From the NCBI RefSeq assembly GCF_041734735.1, contig NC_134898.1:36215772-36279771 (forward strand): a stretch of 64,000 bases of DNA, read 5' to 3'. Of the stretch, positions 56,601 to 64,000 are shown in pieces (positions within the stretch are counted from its first letter, which is position 1; each line of letters begins with the position of its first letter). This stretch comes from Babylonia areolata. Its lineage: Eukaryota; Mollusca; Gastropoda; Neogastropoda; Buccinidae. Position numbers and translations under genes: made by a program. The notes under the pieces were generated by a model that was not told the origin of the DNA, made no database searches, and saw only the letters and a list, made by a program, of their open reading frames with translations.

Positions 56601-59600
56601 TCTCACCTGCCATAAATCTGGCAATGACCCAAATAAAACTTTGACATGCAGTTTGTCGAGAATTGTTCTTTTTCTCTAACCCACAGACCAGAAACTATTC
56701 AAGCTGACTTCTCACCTGCCATAAATCTGGCAATGACCCAAATAAAACTTTGACAAAATGAAAATTTTTTTTTTCTCCCAAAAATCTGGATTAAAGTGGA
56801 AGACTTGCACCCCTAAATCTGACAGTTGTGTTGTGTTGTGTTGTGTTATTTTTTGTCACAAGTTTCTCCGTCATGCAACGCCACAGCATATATATATGTA
56901 TACATTTTTTTTCCTGTATGCAAGTACATTTATTCTATTTACAGTCAAAGGGGATTCTTCAACAGAATTATTTTTCCAGGGACAACCCTTTTGTTTCTGT
57001 GGGTTCTTTTGCATGTGCTAAGTGCACGCTGCACTCAGAACTTCAGTCTGTTGTCTGATACTAATGACTAGCAATCCGTTAGCAGACTTGTAATGCAGGA
57101 CTGTGAAACAGGACACAGGCAATTACAATGCTGAGTCAATGATAATCTCTATGGCTGGGATTGGATAAAAGGTTTCCTGTGCCACCCACTTCATTACATA
57201 CTTGTCAGCGGGTGCATGCACACATGTGTCACAGTGTGTGTGTGCTTGTGTGCATGTACATGTTTGTGTGTGTACGTGCATGTGTGTGTGTGCACACGCG
57301 CATTCTTGCATGTGTGTGTGCATGTGAATGTGAATACCCATTTTTTGTAAAACGCCTAGAGCCCTGTCAAAAGAAGAGGCACTATATAAATTCATATTAT
57401 GATTTATCATTATCATTATTCTCATTATTATCTATCACCCACCTGAGCGATGAGTCCCACAAGAAGCTCCCTGTACCGAGCTTTGTCAGATGCCACCTTG
57501 CTCAAGCGGACCCGTGCGTCTTCCAGCATTGCCTGCAAAGAAATGCGCTCTCACTTTCCAGAACTCTCACCATGTGATCAGCTCAAGCAACCATCTGATA
57601 AACATGAACCTGGGTTCCCAATGCCAAATTATGGGGGGGGGGTTGGAATTACAAGGGAGATAACTGTTAACTTTGCAAAAATATTGTTCTCTCAATACAG
57701 AACTGGCCTAAATTCACCCCCACTCCCTCAAGGTCAAATTTATGTCCATTCACAGGCAGACTGAGAGAGAAAATATTTTCTCTCCTACAGATGCTTATAT
57801 GTATATGTGCACAGACACACAGTGACATACATTCACACCCTCATACACGCACATGCATCGCATACTCTTGCATATATACCCATCCAAAGATGCAGATAAA
57901 CACTTACAAGCCACTATAGGACGAAGGTTTAGTGGTCAGGGCAATGACCCAAATGCCACTACTTCTAGTCAGTAACACTGACCACCACTGGGGGATAATG
58001 TGCTACGACTCAAACTGGATCAACATAGTCATATCCAACTCATTTCATGACATCTGAGAGGTGCTTGAATGTCCTGGTCATCACTGCCTGTATCTCCCAG
58101 CCCAGGCCTGTCTGACTCCAGAAACCTGTTATAAAATGACACTACAAGGTGGGTTTGTTCTGTCCAAAATGGATATCCACAGAACTTGCCCCTGCTGTTA
58201 ACCCTTTGAGCCCTGACCACAGTTTTACCGGTGGTGGGAGGGGTGGCATAATGCCTGGCCACCGGTTGAGTGGTGCGTAAACACTTGTGTCGTGTTTTGC
58301 TATTGGTTGACTTATATTGAAGAGCCAATCAGAAAAACCGTAATATTCTGACGTCAGCGAACGTAGTACCAACATTGCCCCGCCTTTTCAATGTGTTTTG
58401 TGCATGTGCTTTGGATAAAAAAGATCGATTTCTACCATGAAGTGTGCAGAGTCTCAACCTGACACGCCTCCTTTGAACAACTGATTCTGCATGCTCAGAT
58501 TTTTTTTCAACATCACTATCTGTAGCAAAATCATCCCATTCGAATTCCACCTCACTATCAGAGCAATCATTGTCATACTCTACTTCCGATAAATCATCAA
58601 GCATATCAATTACTTGCAGCGTTGTGTACAGTTGTTTTCTAGCACGTTTTGTCCCTGATTTCTGCCCTGACGGGCCAGGTTGAGACTCTGCACGCTTCAA
58701 GTGTTTACGCACCGCTCAACCGGTGGCTGGGCATTATGTCATTTTTCTCTGCTAACGGTAAAGCGGTGGTCAGGGCTCAAAGGGTTTAATACCAATTATT
58801 TGCAAATTTTGGCTCAGGACCTCAGGCAGAAGGGTTTAAATTGCTCAGGAACTCAGGGCTCAAAGGGTTAAAAGGGTTGAAGTTGAACCTTGAACACTGG
58901 TGAACACTGGATCAGAAGACCAACGCCGAACTGATTCTGCCATGGTGCCTCCTTTTGCCCCACTGACCACCCTGAAGACGAAAACCGCCCAACGCTATCA
59001 AGCTCTTTGAGACAACACAACTTAGAACAGCCACACAAAGCGAAGAGCCTATGCTAATGCTGTCATGATTATATCGACCGGAGGTAGTGGAGGAAGTGGA
59101 GGAGGCGTGGGGTTGGCGTTGTTGAGAGAGGCAGAGGTAGAGGGCCCAGAGTGATCGCGAACTGATTGTGATCATGCCTTAATTTTAGCCTGATCTCCCA
59201 ATCGAGCGACATAATTTTGCGACCTGGCTGAAGACATAATTGGACAAAAAGCAGAAATGCCAAAGAATCGATAATGTCAGACCCTTGCTGGAGTCTGCAC
59301 TAGTGGGTCATGGTTAAGTATGTGTAATTAAACTTATAAATAAAGCTCTGAGGTCAAATGGATAAACTGGAAACTTCCATCCAGAACCACCATCATCCCA
59401 CTTTTTATTAAAAACACCCCAAAAAACAAAACAAAAAAAAAACCCCAACAACAACAAAAAACAAAAAAATCAACACACAACAAACAAAAACTCTTAACAA
59501 TGGAAATGAGAGAGAAAAAAAAAAAGCAAACAAAGTTATCAATATCTGTAACCAGTGAGTGGGAGTGACAGAAAGACAGAGACGCACAGAGAGGCAAAGA

Positions 59601-62600
59601 GTTTGGCACAGAGACCAGAGACACAGCGAGACAGTCTGAGCGAGACAAAGAGACTGACAGACAGAAATCACCTTGATATGGTCCTCTCTGGCTTTCAGCA
59701 CTCTGAGACGGGCCTGGTTCAGCAGGTTGGAGCTCTGACTATAACCCACCAAAGACAAGATAAAGTTTATGATTAAAGTCAGTAACACAACAATAATAAT
59801 ATGTGTATTTTCTTTTTTAAATTGGAATATTCAACATGCAAAGGCTTTTTTTTTCTTTTTTGCACAACTAATTGTACATGAATCAACCCATTCAGTGCCT
59901 TTAAGACATCTGCTGATGTCCTGCATAAACTGTTGCCATAGCGCCTATAAGACGTCCACTGATGTCCTGCATCTATTCTGATTTTTCTCTCAGTAGAGTT
60001 TAGTTCATTGAACATAAATAGACTCTGAAAGGTTAGCTTGATTGTGTTGTAAAAATACTATTCAAATGAGTATACATCAGGCAGGAGACCCCAGACCCCA
60101 TTCTTCTTGATAATGATTTGCCAACTGGAGCACATGAACATGGGTGGAGAGGGGGTTTGCCTCATTTGCAAAAGTGGCGTCATAACCTTTGGCAAGCAGA
60201 GACAGTGGTCCCAGTCAACAGATGAATATGGCTTTGCAGGCTGTTCAAATGATTCTAGATAAGTTTATAACAATGGACATGGATCTTTGTTGTCTGATTT
60301 TTTATTTTATTATAACTTGAAGGTGATGACAAAAAAGTGACCAAACTGACTGTTGAAAAGCTGACACTGTTCAGTCACTGTATTGAAGCAGACTGCTTTG
60401 TTTTATTGACTGGCAGTGATGGCAGTGTATACAGGTGTGCCTAAAATGGGAAGGGGGAAAGGGAGGGTAGAGATGAGTGGTGTAAGACAAAAGGTTGTAT
60501 GGTAGTCAGAGGGTGGGGAAGTGGGTGTGGCTCTGGACTGAGGGAAATCCGTAAGCTGTTGTCTTCACTGATTATGCCGCAGACTGGACAACTGCCAACA
60601 ATCCATACTTTTCATGAAACCCAACATTAAACATACAAAAGGCAGGAAACACATATTTTTAGTTTTCACACTTTTTATCACTGATCAGAGAACAACTACA
60701 GACTTGTTCACTGAGGAAGTAATTGGCATGCATAGCAGAAGATTTTTGCCAGCCCATGTGCAGCATATGCTGAATGAGTGTCATCAAATTACTTCCTCTG
60801 TAGGGGGACGTTCTTTGGTGTTGCAAAGCTTCATTGCCCAGTTTCTGTATACCTGATGTACCTTTATCAGTTAATGTTGATTGAACCAACACTTATCAGG
60901 ACAGAAATTCATTTACATGTATGCAAGAGTTATGACTGTTTTCATACACTTATAACCTGTTTTATTTTCATCTGTGGGCATAAACTGACAACAAACATGT
61001 CATTTCCAGCTGTATTTTGTATGTTTTATTTTGGATGCTATTCTGTGGTGGTGGAAATACACTTTTTTGTTGTACAAAAATCAGTATCTTCACTCTGAAA
61101 TGCCTGAATAGTTATTTACATTCAAATTAATTGTGAAAGAAGCTAAGAACAGAATCCTCATTCAATTTCCTTTACAAAAACATTCACTTTCTTTTTATCT
61201 CTCTTATAGTTTTGTGTTAATTTTTTTTTTATTATTATTTTTTTTTTTTAATAACTTCTGAATCTTTCAAATTCCCTGACAAGGGGGAGCACTTTTTTTA
61301 ATCCATCATTTTTACAAAATTCCACGGCACTGAATGGGTTTAAGCAATGAAATGATTAAAATTTTCTTTTCAAATCATCAGTGTGTGAAATACACTGTAA
61401 AAGATACAGTAAAAGTAGTAATCACAAGTGACACACCTCATATACTTGGACAAAGTTTCTGATGCCAAAATTCAGTGATGCACTGCAAGAAAGGATGCCA
61501 ATCTCTATACTTCATTTTTATGATTTCCAGTCTCTTTTAACTGAAATTATTTCCAATAAAATAATGTTTATCTACATACACTATGATGTGACCCACTGGT
61601 CCAGACTCAAGCAAAGGTCTGACTACTGACCTGTGCAAAATACAACTTCGCTCAAGTAGAAAAAATAGATGGTAGCTGCGGCTAGAAGCCTGCCTACCTC
61701 AGTGTATTACCTCCCTTCTTTTTACCCAGGCTTTCTCTTTTCCGGCAGCCATCTTCAAATTCTGCAGCTAATACTGTTTTCCTTTTCAGTGGAAGACAAA
61801 GACCAAAAATTTTTCTTGGAATGTAAATTATGGCTGTTCCCCTTGTAACCGGTTAAGATTGGTCATGTGCCCCAGAAGGCAACGATTAGTGATTATGTTG
61901 ACAACATTGGGGGGAAATTGCAAGCACTTGAAAGAAAGCCAGCTTTAGGTGGCACCTTTAGTGATTTTCTTTTTACAATTTTAACCATTCTTTGCATCTC
62001 AGGATCTACAGCATGTAGACTTGCAAATCTTAGTAGCAGAAAATCTGTAGTTTCAGGACCCTGGCTTAAATGATTAACTGAAGTAACGTCACCAAAATGT
62101 TTGCTGCCACACTATCTTTCAAGGAAGCATACTTTTTTTTCCATTTACTCAGTTTTGCTATACTAACACACCGCAGGTCTGATAGGCTGGCACCTGTGTT
62201 TGTCACACTTTTGTCATGGGTACCCTTAAGTTAGTGTGCTGTGTTGCGTTGTATTGTATTGCACTGTCTTGTAAGTTGTATTCTTGTATTATGTTGTGTT
62301 ATATTGTATTGCATGGCATTGTATTGGATTGGTTGGATGGAATTGTGTTTCTCTTGTCACAACAGATTTCTCTGAGTGAAACTTTGGCTGCTCTAATTCC
62401 AGGGAGAGTGGTCCCTACAATGCAGTGTAACCAACACCCTTTTAATTTTTTCTTCTGCCTGCATGTGTATTTGTTCTCCTACCAAAGAGAATTTTTCTAC
62501 AGAATTTTCCCAGGAGCAACCCTTTTGTTACCATGGGTTCTTCAACATGCGCTAAGTGCATGCTATACAGTGGACTACAGTTTATGGTCGCATCAGAATG

Positions 62601-63617
62601 ACTAGCATCCAGACCATCACTGAAGGTCTAGTGGAGGGGGAGAGAAAGTATTGGTGAGTGTGGGATTTGATCATGTATTCTCTTGCTTCCTTGGTGGGCG
62701 CATTACCACTAGGCCATCGCAAAAAGTATGACAGAACTAACAAGACTCACATTTTCTTCTGCAGTTCCACCTGTTTTTCACGACGCTCATAGTGTTCCAT
62801 GATCTTCACACGCTGTTGTTGGACAAGGCGGCCCTTCTCAATGTTGAACTCTTCTTCCGCCTACAGATAGCAAACAGGACACAACACATCCATCACAATG
62901 TTACACACACACACACAAAGCGAACAAGATACATATTTATCTGCACATATCACATGATCAATCACAATCTTATGTATTTGATTTTGAGTCAAAACAATAC
63001 ATGCACACACACACATGCGTGTGTCCAATCAAAGAGAACAAGATACACTTTTATATACTAAAAAAAAGAAAAGAAAAAAAAGAACATATTACACAACAGA
63101 TCATAATCAAAGCTACAGTTCATGTACAACAAACCCATGTTAAAACTGATATGTTACAAATCAACATAATCAAGAGGTCTGACAGAAATAATGACACCTT
63201 TGCACTCACTTACATTGGTCATTGGTGCCTATATTTCTTACCATTATGACTCACGTTTTTATTAAAAGAAAAACAAAATCACAAAAAACCACATGTTTGC
63301 AATTAGCAAAAAAAACCAGAAGAAAAGATCACAGTATGTATAACATCAGACAGCAATCTGTATTTCAAAGACCTGAGTTTAATCACGGATGAAGGACTGG
63401 TAGATGCATAACTGCATAAAAATCAAAAGACACTGTATAATATAGGTTTTCTGCTTCTTCTTTCTTTTTGGCCAATGACTCTGAAAGTATCAAAAGATTC
63501 AGAGTAGCTTGCTACTCATGTTTCAGTCTGTGTCAACTCAAGGTCACGTACCTTAGCATCGATTTCCTCAGCTTTCTCGTTGGCTTCCTGCTCGATGAAG
63601 GCCATCATGTGCTTGAT
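48044..63617 (-). CDS. ATP6V1E: V-type proton ATPase subunit E (partial; first coding exon is off the right edge)
   Basis: Peripheral-stalk subunit of the V1 sector, cytosolic face of acidifying membranes. Exons: 63617-63552, 62860-62751, 59738-59672, 57532-57443, 55325-55257, 52652-52552, 49238-49151, 48106-48044; all GT-AG and in phase (654 nt, 217 aa plus stop). The protein runs [116 protein letters not shown] and a C-terminal [11 protein letters not shown]. This matches subunit E end to end except for about 11 N-terminal residues (MALSDADVQKQ-like) expected beyond 64000. The N-terminal half is the long helix that pairs with subunit G; the C-terminal half is the alpha/beta domain. A tandem array of 5' splice-site copies starts at the donor of exon 55325-55257, and a DIRS remnant lies in the intron 49239-52551. 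Confidence 0.96.
48886..48934. mobile_element. DIRS-type terminal fragment (fossil)
   Basis: GGAAATTTTCTTCCTAAAAT followed by a CATACTTACCATGACC end is a diverged copy of the inverted repeat of the DIRS element at 49880-51890. Only this terminus is recognisable here. Intronic in V-ATPase E. Confidence 0.6.
49295..49495 (+). mobile_element. LINE C-terminal fragment (L2/RTE-like)
   Basis: The plus strand in shifting frames reads [17 protein letters not shown] then [10 protein letters not shown] and [11 protein letters not shown]. This is the widespread LINE ending RWxGHVxRxxxLAKxxLxG...GRxRxRWxDxxxxWxG. About 60 bp from a V-ATPase E exon. Confidence 0.75.
49880..51890 (+). mobile_element. DIRS-type retroelement, 3' portion (fossil) in an intron of V-ATPase E
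   Basis: A tyrosine-recombinase retroelement lying antisense to the host gene. Parts visible: an RNase H-type region ([20 protein letters not shown], about 49915-50110), a tyrosine recombinase region ([20 protein letters not shown]..., about 50390-51494), and a terminal/internal-complement region with a perfect 52-bp inverted repeat (51567-51618 and 51836-51887). Capsid-like and reverse transcriptase parts are not present, so the copy is incomplete and not functional as a whole. A long open recombinase region and identical repeats suggest a fairly recent insertion. No stable function is inferred. Confidence 0.88.
52276..52356. repeat. 39-bp-arm near-perfect palindrome with 3-bp spacer
   Basis: The left arm (52276-52314) begins GCTAAAAACAAAATGACATA and ends ACATACCTGCATAA. 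The right arm (52318-52356) is its reverse complement apart from a few mismatches; the inner 19-20 bp pair perfectly. Intronic in V-ATPase E. Confidence 0.92.
52845..52913 (+). mobile_element. LINE 3' UTR end fragment
   Basis: ACCCCTTCAAATGGGGCCAT and a following CTTACTGAATAAACAAT match the last part of the LINE end at 39850-39895. Confidence 0.5.
52914..53310 (+). mobile_element. tRNA-derived SINE, family B (best copy)
   Basis: A tRNA-like head GGGCGCAATAGCCCAAATG...GGTTGCAGGTTCGAATCTCG with box A-like and canonical box B sequences. The body has GATCAAATATACATGTTAAA, GATCCTGTAGATTTCCATGT, CGGAGTATGGCTGCCTACAT and GTACGTATGAGTGAAAGTGG, then a GAAGACAAAGAAGAAAAGG tail. Head-only or body-only relatives lie at 7495, 16265, 21245, 28310 and 30070. 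Intronic in V-ATPase E. Confidence 0.85.
53578..53616. repeat. (GT)n microsatellite
   Basis: About 17 uninterrupted GT units. Confidence 0.95.
53890..54235 (-). mobile_element. LINE 3' end fragment (same family as 13484-14040)
   Basis: Plus-strand text GGAGGCTATCTTGGGAAGAG and ACTTGAAAGAGCTGAGTG is nearly identical to 13615-13675. On the minus strand it encodes [16 protein letters not shown] in one frame and the FKSGLKT-type ending in another. It stops exactly where the 55-bp tandem array begins. Confidence 0.8.
54225..55275 (-). repeat. 55-bp tandem array of copies of an exon-intron junction of V-ATPase E
   Basis: About 19 intronic units. In gene orientation the unit is TTTTTGTAGACCTTGTGAAG then GTAAGTGTGGACTGAACAGG and GTGGGTAGTGGTGTG. 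The last unit in genomic order is the real junction of exon 55325-55257, which ends GTAGACCTTGTAAAG|GTAAGT. About 15 of the 19 copies retain GT at the donor position, mostly as GTRAG or GTAGG. Most spacings are exactly 55 bp (54514, 54569, 54624, 54679...). Two shorter units and an A/C variant (AAATGGGTAGTA) occur at the edges. Confidence 0.95.
55680..56345. mobile_element. piggyBac-like non-autonomous element with an acidic transposase N-terminal remnant
   Basis: TTAA at 55680-55683 precedes CTCACTCGGCGAC. The far end reads inward GCTCTTTCCGGACGA, next to a changed TTAA (CTAA). Inside, the minus strand at about 56030-55900 encodes [20 protein letters not shown] and [10 protein letters not shown], the Asp/Glu-rich type of segment found at the start of piggyBac transposases. 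The rest of the transposase is absent. Confidence 0.5.
56536..56758. repeat. About 110-bp perfect-looking tandem duplication (2 copies)
   Basis: ATGCAGTTTGTTGAGAATTG through CCCAAATAAAACTTTGACA is followed directly by a second copy, with TTGTCGAG for TTGTTGAG and little other change. Intronic in V-ATPase E. Confidence 0.9.
56815..57100 (-). mobile_element. SINE family C copy
   Basis: It contains the TTGTG-type tail at the left, GGATTCTTCAACAGAATTAT, CCAGGGACAACCCTTTTGTT, GCATGTGCTAAGTGCACGCT and ACTAATGACTAGCAATCC, in the order of the fuller copy at 62225-62725. Confidence 0.75.
57335..57431 (+). mobile_element. Retroelement 3' tail fragment with (ATT)n end
   Basis: GTAAAACGCCTAGAGCCCTG, AGAGGCACTATATAAATTCA and then ATCATTATCATTATTCTCAT. 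Similar tails lie at 9120-9175 and 52383-52520. It ends 12 bp before the V-ATPase E exon 57443-57532, that is, just inside the intron on the donor side. Confidence 0.5.
58198..58789. mobile_element. piggyBac-like element with long inverted ends and transposase N-terminal remnant
   Basis: TTAA at 58198-58201 and (with one extra T) 58786-58789. The ends are inverted copies over about 90 bp: CCCTTTGAGCCCTGACCAC at both ends, plus shared inner blocks CCACCGGTTGAG and GTGCGTAAACACTTG. The minus strand at 58712-58440 encodes [20 protein letters not shown] and [20 protein letters not shown], a basic then acidic N-terminal type of piggyBac transposase. The catalytic DDD region is absent. An extra half-end lies at 58850-58872. 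Confidence 0.75.
58873..59272. other. No gene recognised
   Basis: Intronic sequence of V-ATPase E with a short GGAGG-rich stretch at 59080-59110. Open frames are short and without motif. Confidence 0.4.
59273..59332. mobile_element. DIRS-type terminal fragment (fossil)
   Basis: AATGTCAGACCCTTGCTGGA, GTCTGCACTAGTGGGTCATG and GTTAAGTATGTGTAATTAAA match the terminal region of the DIRS element at 51528-51556 and 51806-51855. Diverged and isolated. Confidence 0.65.
59883..61343. mobile_element. Possible piggyBac-like element, ends only
   Basis: The left end is AACCCATTCAGTGCC (59885-59899, preceded by a changed TTAA). The right end reads inward AACCCATTCAGTGCC and is flanked by TTAA (61340-61343). 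Just inside the left end, TAAGACATCTGCTGATGTCC and TAAGACGTCCACTGATGTCC repeat at 47-bp spacing. The interior about 1.4 kb is AT-rich with no recognisable transposase. Confidence 0.5.
61344..62220. other. No gene recognised
   Basis: Intronic, AT-rich, with T-runs. A 68-codon plus-strand frame at 61867-62073 has no recognisable motif. Confidence 0.4.
62225..62725 (-). mobile_element. SINE family C, near-complete copy
   Basis: A (TTGTA)n tail at the left (62240-62345), then GTCACAACAGATTTCTCTGA, CCAGGGAGAGTGGTCCCTAC, CTACAGAATTTTCCCAGGAG, CAACCCTTTTGTTACCATGG, GCGCTAAGTGCATGCTATAC and GAAGGTCTAGTGGAGGGGGA. At the right is a tRNA-like head; on the minus strand GGCCTAGTGGTAATGCGCCC is box A-like with a degenerate box B. 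It ends about 25 bp from the V-ATPase E exon at 62751-62860. Confidence 0.8.
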
Positions 63618-63729
63618 CTGTACAGATAATTTCTAGTTGCCACAGCAGTTGAGAGGGGAAGATGATTTTAGGATAGATGGAAAAGCAAAGCAAAATAAAA
63701 ATGTAGAAAACAGAAGAAAAAAGCACACA

Positions 63730-63738
63730 CATGCAAGG

Positions 63739-63766
<28 letters not shown>
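63730..63766. repeat. (AT)n microsatellite
   Basis: About 16 AT units, in the first visible intron of V-ATPase E. Confidence 0.95.
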
Positions 63767-63769
<3 letters not shown>

Positions 63770-64000
63770 CATGGGAAAACAAAAGGAAACACACTGTGAC
63801 AGTGACACCACACGAAAATGTACCCTAAACAAAGACACACCCCAAAAAATGCACCATTACCAATAACACAATGGATGATCATTGTGCAAAAAATGACGAT
63901 TTAGTTTGTGAGCAAACATATAGCATACCTCATTACATGTGACAGTTTTCAAGAACATACATGCAGAACTGTGCATGATTGACAGAGCAAGAAAAAGAGC

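Noticed and set aside
61867-62073. 68-codon frame [16 protein letters not shown]...
   Set aside because: Short, no recognisable family, and located within a V-ATPase E intron among repeats.

Overview
The window looks like nuclear DNA from a lophotrochozoan animal, most likely a marine gastropod mollusc. It has widely spaced small exons with GT-AG introns, very dense (CA)n/(GT)n and (CT)n microsatellites, many LINE and tRNA-derived SINE pieces, TTAA-flanked MITEs, and one DIRS-type retroelement remnant. The organism call is inference from gene and repeat style; the gene identifications rest on protein motifs and consistent splice phases.

All four host genes lie on the minus strand. From left to right: (1) a secreted coiled-coil protein of an unnamed invertebrate family, ATG at 14970, six exons reaching 4510, with a second possible last exon at 7935-7996; (2) CFAP298 (C21orf59/Kurly), 21695-30947, eight exons counting a leading one at 32545-32596, giving 290 aa from the conserved start, with an X-box-like, CRE-like and ETS-like promoter cluster at 32608-32654; (3) a single-coding-exon WRN-type DEDDy 3'-5' exonuclease, 35791-36657; (4) V-ATPase subunit E (ATP6V1E), eight exons from 63617 to 48044, with its first coding exon beyond the right edge. 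They are unrelated in function (secretion, dynein-arm assembly/cilia, DNA end processing, vesicle acidification) and nothing suggests co-regulation.

The rest is repeat-driven. At 2.8-3.2, 12.9-14.0, 23.0-24.5, 31.2-32.2, 39.2-44.6, 49.3 and 53.9-54.2 kb there are LINE fragments of several families. An 881-bp tRNA-headed SINE with a 13-bp target duplication sits inside the endonuclease region of the LINE at 40.5-44.6 kb, and the start of that LINE's ORF has been amplified into a 45/51-bp minisatellite. The intron of V-ATPase E following the exon at 55257-55325 starts with about 19 tandem copies of that exon's own 5' splice junction, which is the most unusual structure in the window. A partial DIRS element with a perfect 52-bp inverted repeat lies in another intron of the same gene. 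TTAA-flanked piggyBac-like elements occur at 15.1, 26.5, 55.7, 58.2 and 59.9 kb.

No prokaryote-type system, CRISPR array, rRNA or convincing stand-alone tRNA gene was seen. Exon boundaries were worked out by hand from splice consensus, phase and protein similarity; transcripts could shift individual ends.
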